From Anaerolineae bacterium (lineage in GTDB: Bacteria > Chloroflexota > Anaerolineae > Aggregatilineales > JAFGMM01): 39,999 nt of DNA. Positions 25,487 through 32,513 of this stretch are shown here, piece by piece. The stretch is from positions 1 through 39,999 of the forward strand of contig JAFGMM010000082.1 in the NCBI GenBank assembly GCA_016927535.1. Direction: 5' to 3'. Position numbers and translations under genes: made by a program. The notes under the pieces were generated by a model. That model was given only the letters and a program-made list of their open reading frames with translations, ran no database searches and was not told the origin of the DNA. The number at the start of each line of letters is the position of its first letter. Position 1 is the stretch's first letter.

Positions 25487-26371
25487 GTGTTCGCGCTAAA
25501 AGAGATCGAAGCCAAGACCCTGTTGGCGCACGTCCGGCAGCCCGATACCTGGTTCGGCTTGAAATACAACATGAACCTGTACCGGGGCTGCGAGCACCAG
25601 TGTATCTACTGCGACTCGCGCAGCGAGTGCTACCAGATCGAAGACTTCGGCGGCGAAGTGTTGGTCAAGGTGAACGCCATCGACTTGCTGCGGCGCGAGC
25701 TGGCGCGCAAGCGGGTCAAAGGCATGATCGGCACCGGCGCGATGAATGACCCCTACACGCCGCGCGCCGAACGGCGCTACAACTTGACCGGACAGGCATT
25801 GGAGGTGATCGCGCAGCTCCGCTTCCCGGTCCATATCCTGACCAAAAGCGACCTGGTGCTCAAAGACCTGGATACGCTGCGCGAGATCAACCGGGTGCAC
25901 GCGGTCGTGTCCTTCACCATCACCACGACGGACGACGCGCTGGCGCGAAAGCTGGAGCCGGGCGCGCCGTCGCCGTCGGCGCGGCTGAGGGCAATGCAAA
26001 CCCTGGCGGCGAACGGTATTCACACCGGGGTTACCCTGATGCCGGTGCTGCCATTCATCGAAGACAGCGCAGAAAACATCACAGCTATCGTCAAGTCGGC
26101 GGCGGCGCACGGCGCATCGTACATCATCCCGGCCTTTGGGGTTACTTTGCGCGACCGGCAGCGCGCTTACTACTACGACCGGTTAGATAAGCTGTTTCCC
26201 GGCCTTCGGCAGGAGTACGAAGCGCGGTTCGGGGAACAGTATCACTGCCCGGCGAACGACGCCGACGCACTGCGGGACCTGCTCGATGCGCGGTGCCGCG
26301 AGCACGGTCTTGTGACTGAGGTTTCGCACTATGCGCCGGAGTCGGCTGCCCGGCAGCTTTCGCTTTTTTAA
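25487..26371 (+). CDS. SPL-like radical SAM protein
   Basis: A 294-residue radical S-adenosylmethionine enzyme. The cluster motif CEHQCIYC (Cys35, Cys39, Cys42) is the CxxxCxxC that binds the [4Fe-4S] cluster. The surrounding NMNLYRGCEHQCIYCDSR and MNDPYTPRAERRYNLT match the spore-photoproduct-lyase-like family (SplB-related), which is widespread in non-sporing bacteria and mostly uncharacterised. The HILTKSDLVLKDLDTL and VSFTITTTDD segments are also typical. The start is GTG at 25487, with AGGGA about eight bases upstream. DNA repair is one possibility; another is modification of a protein or RNA. Confidence 0.87.
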   Translation: MFALKEIEAKTLLAHVRQPDTWFGLKYNMNLYRGCEHQCIYCDSRSECYQIEDFGGEVLVKVNAIDLLRRELARKRVKGMIGTGAMNDPYTPRAERRYNLTGQALEVIAQLRFPVHILTKSDLVLKDLDTLREINRVHAVVSFTITTTDDALARKLEPGAPSPSARLRAMQTLAANGIHTGVTLMPVLPFIEDSAENITAIVKSAAAHGASYIIPAFGVTLRDRQRAYYYDRLDKLFPGLRQEYEARFGEQYHCPANDADALRDLLDARCREHGLVTEVSHYAPESAARQLSLF

Positions 26372-26404
26372 ACCTGCGCAGTGGTTAGCAAATGGGAGGC
26401 TGCA

Positions 26405-26611
26405 ATGAGCGAGGCACGTTTGAAGTTCGCCACGTTGGACAAAGCGCGGCTGGAAAAACTGCACGCGCTCGAAGAGGAGATGGGGTTGCTGCTCGTGGCC
26501 TACGAGCAAAAGCCCCAACTCGCCGATCTAAGCAACGCGCAACTGAAAAAGCTCCAGGAGGCAGAGAAGGAGTTGGGCGTGGTCCTGGTTGCCTACGAGC
26601 CGGCGCTGTAG
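26405..26611 (+). CDS. 68-residue protein of two near-identical helical repeats
   Basis: GGGAGG at 26394-26399 lies five bases before the ATG at 26405. The protein consists of two related units, RLEKLHALEEEMGLLLVAYE and LKKLQEAEKELGVVLVAYE, joined by an 11-residue linker containing LADLSNAQ. Each unit is a charged amphipathic helix ending in a hydrophobic LLVAYE. The pattern suggests a helical hairpin or small coiled-coil oligomer. I do not recognise a named family. It lies 33 bp after the radical SAM gene and may be co-transcribed with it. Confidence 0.7.
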   Translation: MSEARLKFATLDKARLEKLHALEEEMGLLLVAYEQKPQLADLSNAQLKKLQEAEKELGVVLVAYEPAL

Positions 26612-26646
26612 CGGTGTATGCACCAGAGGCGGGTATCATCCTCCTG

Positions 26647-26811
26647 CGCTGCCTCTGGAGGGCTGATTTGTTCTGACAATGCTCTAAGAGATTCACCACG
26701 GAGAGCACGGAGTCCACGGAGTTTTTCTTTGAGTCTTCTCCTCTCCGTGCTCTCCGTGTACTCCGTGGTGATAGAAAAATCTTTGAATGAATCAGCCCTC
26801 GCTGCCTCTGG
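26647..26811. mobile_element. MITE-like element with 12-bp direct repeats
   Basis: A 141-bp core (26659-26799) has inverted ends AGGGCTGATT/AATCAGCCCT (10 perfect, 13 of 15 extended). It is flanked by a perfect 12-bp direct repeat CGCTGCCTCTGG (26647-26658 and 26800-26811), the signature of a transposition footprint. Inside, a 29-bp hairpin (26693-26721 with 26743-26771, 25 matches) is made of CACGGAG units of the kind seen in dispersed bacterial palindromic repeats. No transposase is encoded, so movement would need one in trans. It ends 13 bp from the stop of the hydrolase gene. Confidence 0.75.
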
Positions 26812-26824
26812 CGCGTTTGCCGCG

Positions 26825-27637
26825 CTACTGCGCCAGGAACCCGGTTACGGCTGCCAGAAACCGCGCGTACTGCTCGCGGTGGATGCTGTGCCCTGCGCCG
26901 CCGATACGCACCACGGCGCTCTTTTTGTTCTGAAAGCGCCGCGCCGCCTCTCGCGCGGTTTGGGGCGTGACGATGCCTCCCTTCTCCGGGTCGCTGGTGA
27001 TGAGCAGCGCCGGGCAGGTTATTTTCGAGACGACCTCTTGCATCGACAGGTGCGTACTCCAGGGCGCGCTGAACATGTTCAGGTCAAAGCGGAACCTGGA
27101 ATCGGCCCAGGTCTCGACGTCGATATCCGCCCAGTCGGGGCTTTCGGCGCGCTTCCCGGCGATGACTTCTTCGCGGGTCTGAGTCTGGAGCTTCGCCATC
27201 GCCTGCGCCCAGCTATCGTCGCGCCGCCGGCCGGGGGCTTGCTGCGCATCTTCTGCAAACCACGGCGGGTCTTCCAGGATGACGTATCCGAGCAAGTCCG
27301 GGTGTGCAGCGGCGACCTCCGCCGCCGCCGCCGCGCCCATCGAGTGCCCCAGCGCGCCCGGCTTCTCCAGCCCCAGCGCCTCGACCAGCGCCGCCAGGTC
27401 CCCGGCCAAGTCCGGCCTGGTCGTCAGGTCGGCGAGGCGCGACGACCGCCCGTGCCCGCGCGCATCGTACATGATGAGATCGTGATCCGCTTCCAGGTCG
27501 CGCGCCAGCCGGGACCAGCACAGACCGTCGTCGGTGAAGCCGTGCGCGAGGACCAGGGGCGGCTTGTTGCCGCCCGTGCGGTGATAGTGAATGTTAATGC
27601 TGTTGACCGTAATATCATGAGCGGACCAGTCCGACAT
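26825..27637 (-). CDS. Alpha/beta hydrolase
   Basis: A 270-residue soluble hydrolase of the AB_hydrolase_1 type. It has an oxyanion-hole HGF (32-34), the nucleophile elbow GHSMG (Ser99 at 97-101) and a C-terminal GAGHSIH, with His250 the likely catalytic base. TSDPEKGG probably supplies the acid. Length and motifs match esterases, epoxide hydrolases and related enzymes; the substrate cannot be told. The ATG at 27637 has GGAGGAG upstream; an ATG at 27652 overlaps that site and is less likely. It is 31 bp behind the tetraheme cytochrome gene, so it is probably the tail of the ACIII operon without an obvious functional link. Confidence 0.88.
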   Translation of the reverse strand: MSDWSAHDITVNSINIHYHRTGGNKPPLVLAHGFTDDGLCWSRLARDLEADHDLIMYDARGHGRSSRLADLTTRPDLAGDLAALVEALGLEKPGALGHSMGAAAAAEVAAAHPDLLGYVILEDPPWFAEDAQQAPGRRRDDSWAQAMAKLQTQTREEVIAGKRAESPDWADIDVETWADSRFRFDLNMFSAPWSTHLSMQEVVSKITCPALLITSDPEKGGIVTPQTAREAARRFQNKKSAVVRIGGAGHSIHREQYARFLAAVTGFLAQ

Positions 27638-27668
27638 TATCGCTCCTCCCATCGCTTGGATGATCTGG

Positions 27669-28985
27669 TTACTCTTCCTGCCAGCTTTGGATGAGCGTCA
27701 CCAGTTGGTCGATCTCCTCGGCGGTGAGCGCCCCGGAAAAGCTCACCATCGCCGTGCCCTCGACGCCGTTGGCGATGATCGCGTGGATGTCTTCGGCGCT
27801 CATCTCTGCAAGGTCGGCGTTGCCGGCCAGGTCCGGCCCGACGAGCGCGCCTTTGCCGTTCTCGCCATGACACGATGCGCATTTTTGACCGTAAAGCGCG
27901 AAGGCCGCTTCTTCGCCGGGCGCGGCGGCTTCTTCGGTCGGCGCTTCTGTAGCTTCTCCGGCTGCGCCTTCGGCATTCCAGCTTTCGACCAGCGCGATCA
28001 ATCCGTTAATTTCATCTTCCGAAAGGACGCCCTCGAAGCCGACCATCGCCGTACCGGCGATGCCCTTATGGATGATGTCGAGCTTCTTATCGTGGGCCAG
28101 CGCCGCGACCGCCGGGTTACTCGCCAGGTCCGGCCCGACGAGCGCGTCTTTGCCGTTTTCGCCGTGGCACGATTGGCAGTTTGCCTGGTAGGTCGTCAGC
28201 GCCGCTCCCAGGTCGGCGGCCCCGACTTCTCCGGTGGGTTCCGCCGTTGCTTCGACCTCAGCGCCTGCGTTCCAACCCTGGACCAGTTCGACCAGCGCGG
28301 CAATCTCGGCCTCAGAGAGTACACCAGTGAAGCCCACCATTGAAGTTCCTTCGATGCCGCTGGTGACGATATCTTGGATCTTTTCTGCGCCCAACGCGGC
28401 GACTTGCGGGTTATTCGCCAGGTTCGGCCCGACCAGAGCATCTTCGCCCATTTCGCCGTGGCACGACTGGCAGTTTGCCTCGTAGACACCGAGTGCATCG
28501 ACCGGGCCGGCCGGCTCAGCCACCGCTCCGGTAGCGCCTTCTTGCCAGCTCTGAATCAGCGCGACCAAGCCGCTAAGCTCCGCATCCGAGAACGTACCCG
28601 CGTAAGACGACATCGCCGTACCCTGGACGCCGTTGGCGATAATGCCATGAATCTCGTCCGTGCTCATCGCCTGGACAGCGGCGCTGGCGTAGAGCGCCGG
28701 CCCTACCGTGCCTTCCTTGCCCATTTCGCCGTGGCATGCCTGGCAGTTCTGCTCAAAGAGACTCAGCGCCGTTTCTAAATCGACGGCTTCGCCCGCGCCC
28801 GCGCCGGCTTCGGCTTCAGCCTCACCGCCGGCCGGCGGCGTTTGCAGCGCGTCGGCAAGCATAGGAGTCGCGCTCGGCGGCTCCAGCGAGGGGATCGGCG
28901 TCAGTTCCGGCACGGCGCCGACGCAGGCGCTCAGGAGCAGGCCCGCGAGCAAGATCGCTGCTAAAGCTAGAGTTTGTTTGAACAC
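27669..28985 (-). CDS. Tetraheme lipoprotein cytochrome c, four tandem class I domains
   Basis: A membrane-attached electron carrier of 438 residues. The lipobox LLSAC places the lipid anchor at Cys21. Four similar domains follow, each with CxxCH: CQACH (81-85), CQSCH (172-176), CQSCH (270-274) and CASCH (369-373). Each is followed by G-x-VGPxL and a GT[AS]M segment supplying the distal Met ligand. Domains repeat about every 91-99 residues and are joined by Ala/Glu/Pro linkers. The start is GTG at 28985 with GGAGGG five bases upstream. It follows the ActDE gene by 20 bp, so it probably takes electrons from the complex and passes them to a terminal oxidase or reductase not in the window. Confidence 0.92.
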   Translation of the reverse strand: MFKQTLALAAILLAGLLLSACVGAVPELTPIPSLEPPSATPMLADALQTPPAGGEAEAEAGAGAGEAVDLETALSLFEQNCQACHGEMGKEGTVGPALYASAAVQAMSTDEIHGIIANGVQGTAMSSYAGTFSDAELSGLVALIQSWQEGATGAVAEPAGPVDALGVYEANCQSCHGEMGEDALVGPNLANNPQVAALGAEKIQDIVTSGIEGTSMVGFTGVLSEAEIAALVELVQGWNAGAEVEATAEPTGEVGAADLGAALTTYQANCQSCHGENGKDALVGPDLASNPAVAALAHDKKLDIIHKGIAGTAMVGFEGVLSEDEINGLIALVESWNAEGAAGEATEAPTEEAAAPGEEAAFALYGQKCASCHGENGKGALVGPDLAGNADLAEMSAEDIHAIIANGVEGTAMVSFSGALTAEEIDQLVTLIQSWQEE

Positions 28986-29005
28986 GGTATCCCTCCGATT
29001 GTGTG

Positions 29006-30043
29006 TTATTCCGCAGGTGTCAAGCTGCGCACATCATTCACCACGTCCCACCGGTTGGCAGGATAGAGATTCTCCGCCAGGCTTGGCATCTTGCCGATGC
29101 CGTCGGTAATGAACGTAAAGATTTGCTCCGGTGTGCGCGCCATCACGCGGGCGCTCGTCATCGCCGGCGGTTCGCCGTCGTCCGGGAAGAAAGATGCAAC
29201 CTGGGTAACTGGTTCGTCCTCGTCCACGGTGTGGCACACGGCGCAGTGAATATCAAAGAGAATGGCGCCGCGCTGCAACGAATCCTCGGTCATGGCGAGC
29301 GGCGCGGTGGCGGGCCGGCCGCCGACCAGCGCGACACCCGGCACCGGCACCGCGCCCGCCGGCGCGCCCAAGCGCGGCCCCATCTGCGACGCAAAAGAAA
29401 TCTGCGCCTTCATCTGGTCGGGTAAAAACTCCAGATGAAGGATATCGAAGCTCACCGCCAGCAGCGCGAAGTTCACCGCCAGCAGCGCCACAATTGCTAT
29501 CGTCCCGATCAGCAGGCGACGGTCCGGGCGCGGCTTCACCTCGGCTTTTTTCAGGTCAACCGGCTTGTGAGCGCTGTAGGCGGCCTGGACTTTTTCCAGC
29601 AGCGCTTCATCGACCTGGACCGCCACGCCGAGATAGCCCTCGGCAATGCGCTTGTCGTACAATCCGCCGGCCGAGGGGAAACCTCCCTGCCACAGGAAGC
29701 CCAGAAACCCACCGAGCAGCGTACCCAACATCGTCAACTCGAAGACCAGGATCAGCATCGGCGGCCCGTTCAGCAGGGGACGCCCGCCTACGACGATGGG
29801 GTAAAGCTGCGGCGTGATGACCGCAAAGAAGATCGCCGCCGCAAAGCCAAGCAGCGCGCCCGCGCCGGCGGCAAGCCCCAACTTGTGGTTGTAGTGCTTG
29901 CGCCCCAGGATTTTAGACGACAGTGGGAACGCCGACAGCACCCTAAGACTCCGGTCGGATACACCGACCTGGCGCAGCGCTTCTACCGCATCACCGGCGG
30001 AATCAACGTCTTGGAACAGTCCTAATAGCTCGTACTCGGCCAT
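29006..30043 (-). CDS. ActD-ActE fusion of alternative complex III
   Basis: A 345-residue membrane protein. Residues 1-175 match ActD (DUF3341): a soluble start MAEYELLGLFQDVDSAGDAV, then two membrane helices at about 55-77 and 95-119. A third helix (about 177-199) leads into a class I cytochrome c domain with CAVCH (267-271) and distal Met in GKMPSL, corresponding to ActE. ActD and ActE are separate in the well-studied complexes, so this is a natural fusion that places the heme next to the membrane part. The ATG at 30043 has AGGAGG upstream; an in-frame start at 30106 has none. It lies 22 bp after actC. Confidence 0.88.
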   Translation of the reverse strand: MAEYELLGLFQDVDSAGDAVEALRQVGVSDRSLRVLSAFPLSSKILGRKHYNHKLGLAAGAGALLGFAAAIFFAVITPQLYPIVVGGRPLLNGPPMLILVFELTMLGTLLGGFLGFLWQGGFPSAGGLYDKRIAEGYLGVAVQVDEALLEKVQAAYSAHKPVDLKKAEVKPRPDRRLLIGTIAIVALLAVNFALLAVSFDILHLEFLPDQMKAQISFASQMGPRLGAPAGAVPVPGVALVGGRPATAPLAMTEDSLQRGAILFDIHCAVCHTVDEDEPVTQVASFFPDDGEPPAMTSARVMARTPEQIFTFITDGIGKMPSLAENLYPANRWDVVNDVRSLTPAE

Positions 30044-30065
30044 ATTTCCTCCTGCCAATTCCCGC

Positions 30066-31520
30066 CTAGTGCATATCCGACTTGAATTTAGTGATCTTCC
30101 GGCCAATCTTGCGCAGACCGTGCAAGAACTGGCCTTCGCCCACTTCCCAGGTCGAGATGATCGGGACGAAGACGGTGAAGATGAAGTAGAAGAAGATCAC
30201 GAACGAGAACGCGCCGATTGCGATGGGGATCTCGAGGCCGGGATAGTACCAACTGTAGTTAAAGGGTAGTTCGGGGCGGCCCAGCATCACGCCGACGATC
30301 AGGTAGCGCTCCAGGTACATCCCGACCTGGATAAAGACGGCGATGACGAACAAGATGCCGGGGTTCCGGCGCACCCGCCGCATCCACAGCAGACCCACCG
30401 GGACCACCACGTTGCAGAAGATCATCAACCACCACAGCGGCGCAGCCTCGCCGTAGAGCAGCAGGTCGAGGATGGTCATCTCCGGCGGCAGGTTGCCGTA
30501 CCAGGTGACCAGGAACTCACCGAAGTAGAAGTAAATCCAGGCGAAGGACATGATGAGCAAAAACTTTGCCATCACGTCGAAGTGTTCCTCGCGGATGAAG
30601 TAACCCAGTTTCAGGAACCGGCGCAGGAATCCCATTGCAACCAGCACCGCCGCCACGCCGGAGTACAGCGCGCCGACGATAAAGAACGGCCCGAAGATGG
30701 TGCTGTGCCAGCCGGGCTGGATGGTCATGGCGAAGTCCCACGATACGATGGTGTGGACCGAGAACATCACCGGGATGATGACGTAGGCGAAGATCGTCGA
30801 AACCGATTCGTGCAGCGCCCACTGCCGGTCGGTGCCGCGCCAGCCCAGCGAGAGCGCGCTGTACAGTCTGCGACGCCAGTTTACGCCGGTGCGCTCGCGG
30901 GCCATCGCCAGGTCGGGCAGCAGGCCGATGTAAATGAACAGGACACTGCCGACAACGTAAGTCATAATCGCCATCGCATCCCACTCCAGCGCTGACTGAA
31001 AGTTCGGCCAAAGCTGGCGCTGGTTGGGGATGGGGATCATCCAGTAGACCTTCCACGGACGGCCCAGGTGAATAATCGGGAACAGGCCCGCCGCCGCCAG
31101 CGCGAACAGAGTCACGGTTTCGGCGGCGCGCGCAATCGGGCGGCGCGTCTCGAAGCCCATTACCCGGAACGCCGCCGAGATGAACGTACCGGCGTGGCCG
31201 ATGCCGATGAAATAGACCAGGTTGATGATGTACATCCCCCAAAAGATCGTGCGGTTAAGGCCGGTGAACCCCAGCCCCACGAAAAGCTGCACCAGCCAAC
31301 CCACGCCGGCCATCATCGCCAGGCCGCCCAGCACGACGATAAGCATCCATGTCCAGCGCCCATGCCGGGTCATCGAACCCAGCGCATCCTGGTTCATGGC
31401 CTCCATGCCCACCGGGTCGAGCAGCAGGTGATCTTTGCGTAGATGTTCGACCTGCTCCTGCTCGTCCTCCGATTCGGGGGGCGCGCTCATCCACGGATTG
31501 CGTTCGGTTTCAATCGACAT
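30066..31520 (-). CDS. actC: ActC, NrfD/PsrC-family quinol-binding membrane subunit
   Basis: An integral membrane protein of 484 residues with about ten transmembrane helices and a charged, cytoplasmic-type N-terminus. Segments such as FIGIGHAGTFISAAFRVMGF and MFSVHTIVSWDFAMTIQPGW are typical of ActC and its NrfD/PsrC relatives. It oxidises menaquinol and passes electrons to the iron-sulfur subunit. Its start overlaps the ActB2 stop by 11 bp, so the two are translationally coupled. ACIII normally has a second NrfD-like subunit, ActF; none is visible here. Confidence 0.92.
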   Translation of the reverse strand: MSIETERNPWMSAPPESEDEQEQVEHLRKDHLLLDPVGMEAMNQDALGSMTRHGRWTWMLIVVLGGLAMMAGVGWLVQLFVGLGFTGLNRTIFWGMYIINLVYFIGIGHAGTFISAAFRVMGFETRRPIARAAETVTLFALAAAGLFPIIHLGRPWKVYWMIPIPNQRQLWPNFQSALEWDAMAIMTYVVGSVLFIYIGLLPDLAMARERTGVNWRRRLYSALSLGWRGTDRQWALHESVSTIFAYVIIPVMFSVHTIVSWDFAMTIQPGWHSTIFGPFFIVGALYSGVAAVLVAMGFLRRFLKLGYFIREEHFDVMAKFLLIMSFAWIYFYFGEFLVTWYGNLPPEMTILDLLLYGEAAPLWWLMIFCNVVVPVGLLWMRRVRRNPGILFVIAVFIQVGMYLERYLIVGVMLGRPELPFNYSWYYPGLEIPIAIGAFSFVIFFYFIFTVFVPIISTWEVGEGQFLHGLRKIGRKITKFKSDMH

Positions 31521-32235
31521 GAGATGTACCGCCTTTCAGATAATAGATCGACGGATCGGTTCCCAGGGTTTCGAGCAGCCGCACGGCGCGCCCGTTGTGC
31601 TCGAGCAGCTTGGCTACTGCGCTCGCCGCGTCGTACCGGTCGCCGAACATCAGCGCACCGGTCGGGCAGGCCTGCACACAGGCCGGCAGTACTTCGCCGT
31701 CCGCCAGCGTGCGTCCCTCGACCTTCGCCGTGTGTTCGGCGCGCCGGATGCGCTGCACGCAGAAGGTGCACTTTTCCATCACGCCCGCGCTGCGCACGGT
31801 CACATCCGGGTTGAGTTGGTTGTTTAGCGGCTCGGCAAAGACCGGGTCGAAGTAGTTGAAGAAACGAACCCGGTAGGGGCAGTTGTTGGCGCAGTAGCGC
31901 GTACCCACGCAGCGCGCATAGATCATCGCGTTCAAGCCCCCGCGCTCGTCGTGATAGGTCGCGTACACCGGGCAGACCGGCTCACACGGCGCTTCGCCGC
32001 AGTGCTGGCACAGCACCGGCACAAAGCGCGCCTTCACGTCGGGGTATTCGCCCTCCCAATAGCGCTCGATGCGCATCCAATGCTGACTCCGGTCGGCGAC
32101 AACCTGGTCTTCGGCGGCGATGGGCACATTGTTCTCGGCGTGGCACGCGACCACGCACGCGCCGCACCCGCTGCACTTGTCCAGGTCTACGATCATCGTC
32201 CACCGGCGCTTGCCGCTCGCGTCTTGTTCGCTCAT
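31510..32235 (-). CDS. actB2: ActB2, iron-sulfur subunit of alternative complex III
   Basis: A 241-residue electron-transfer protein with 15 cluster cysteines: CSGCGACVVAC, CQHCGEAPCEPVC, CVGTRYCANNC, CTFC and CVQAC. Fifteen ligands are exactly what three [4Fe-4S] plus one [3Fe-4S] cluster need, the ActB composition. In characterised ACIII this domain is fused to the molybdopterin-like domain; here it is a separate gene. AAGGGG about eight bases upstream supports the ATG at 32235. A MITE-like element at 32265-32479 lies between this gene and ActB1. If it and one repeat copy are removed, the two ORFs are in the same frame, but two in-frame TGA codons remain. Confidence 0.92.
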   Translation of the reverse strand: MSEQDASGKRRWTMIVDLDKCSGCGACVVACHAENNVPIAAEDQVVADRSQHWMRIERYWEGEYPDVKARFVPVLCQHCGEAPCEPVCPVYATYHDERGGLNAMIYARCVGTRYCANNCPYRVRFFNYFDPVFAEPLNNQLNPDVTVRSAGVMEKCTFCVQRIRRAEHTAKVEGRTLADGEVLPACVQACPTGALMFGDRYDAASAVAKLLEHNGRAVRLLETLGTDPSIYYLKGGTSHVD

Positions 32236-32264
32236 AGATCATGCCCCTTGTAGACAATCTCCGG

Positions 32265-32479
32265 GTTTTCTCACTAAAACGTGTTGGTCAAAATGATGCT
32301 GTACTCCCCCTCTCCCCTCTGCGTAGCGCCCCTCTCCCACAAGGGGCGAAGGGACTTTTCCCCGCCGTGTGGGGCGTTTTCCCTCTCTCCTCGGCGTGGG
32401 AGAGGGGGCCAGGGGGTGAGGGGGAGAATTGGCATTGTCAATCATCGTCTTGACCAACACAGTTTTCTCACTAAAACGT
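32265..32479. mobile_element. MITE-like element between actB1 and actB2
   Basis: The direct repeat GTTTTCTCACTAAAACGT occurs perfectly at 32265-32282 and 32462-32479. Just inside lie inverted ends, 32281-32298 and 32443-32460 (GTGTTGGTCAAAATGATG against GTGTTGGTCAAGACGATG, 16 of 18 matching). The core is a GC-rich, CCCCTCTCCC-type repeat resembling bases 11-55 of this window. It carries no transposase. An ORF can be read through it, but its translation is repeat-derived. Confidence 0.75.
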
Positions 32480-32513
32480 AATGCGCGCGTCGCATGAGGT
32501 CCCACATCTTGAA

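Noticed and set aside
26693-26771. Terminator or CRISPR-like repeat
   Set aside because: The CACGGAG units form one imperfect hairpin inside an element with its own terminal repeats; there are no regular spacers.
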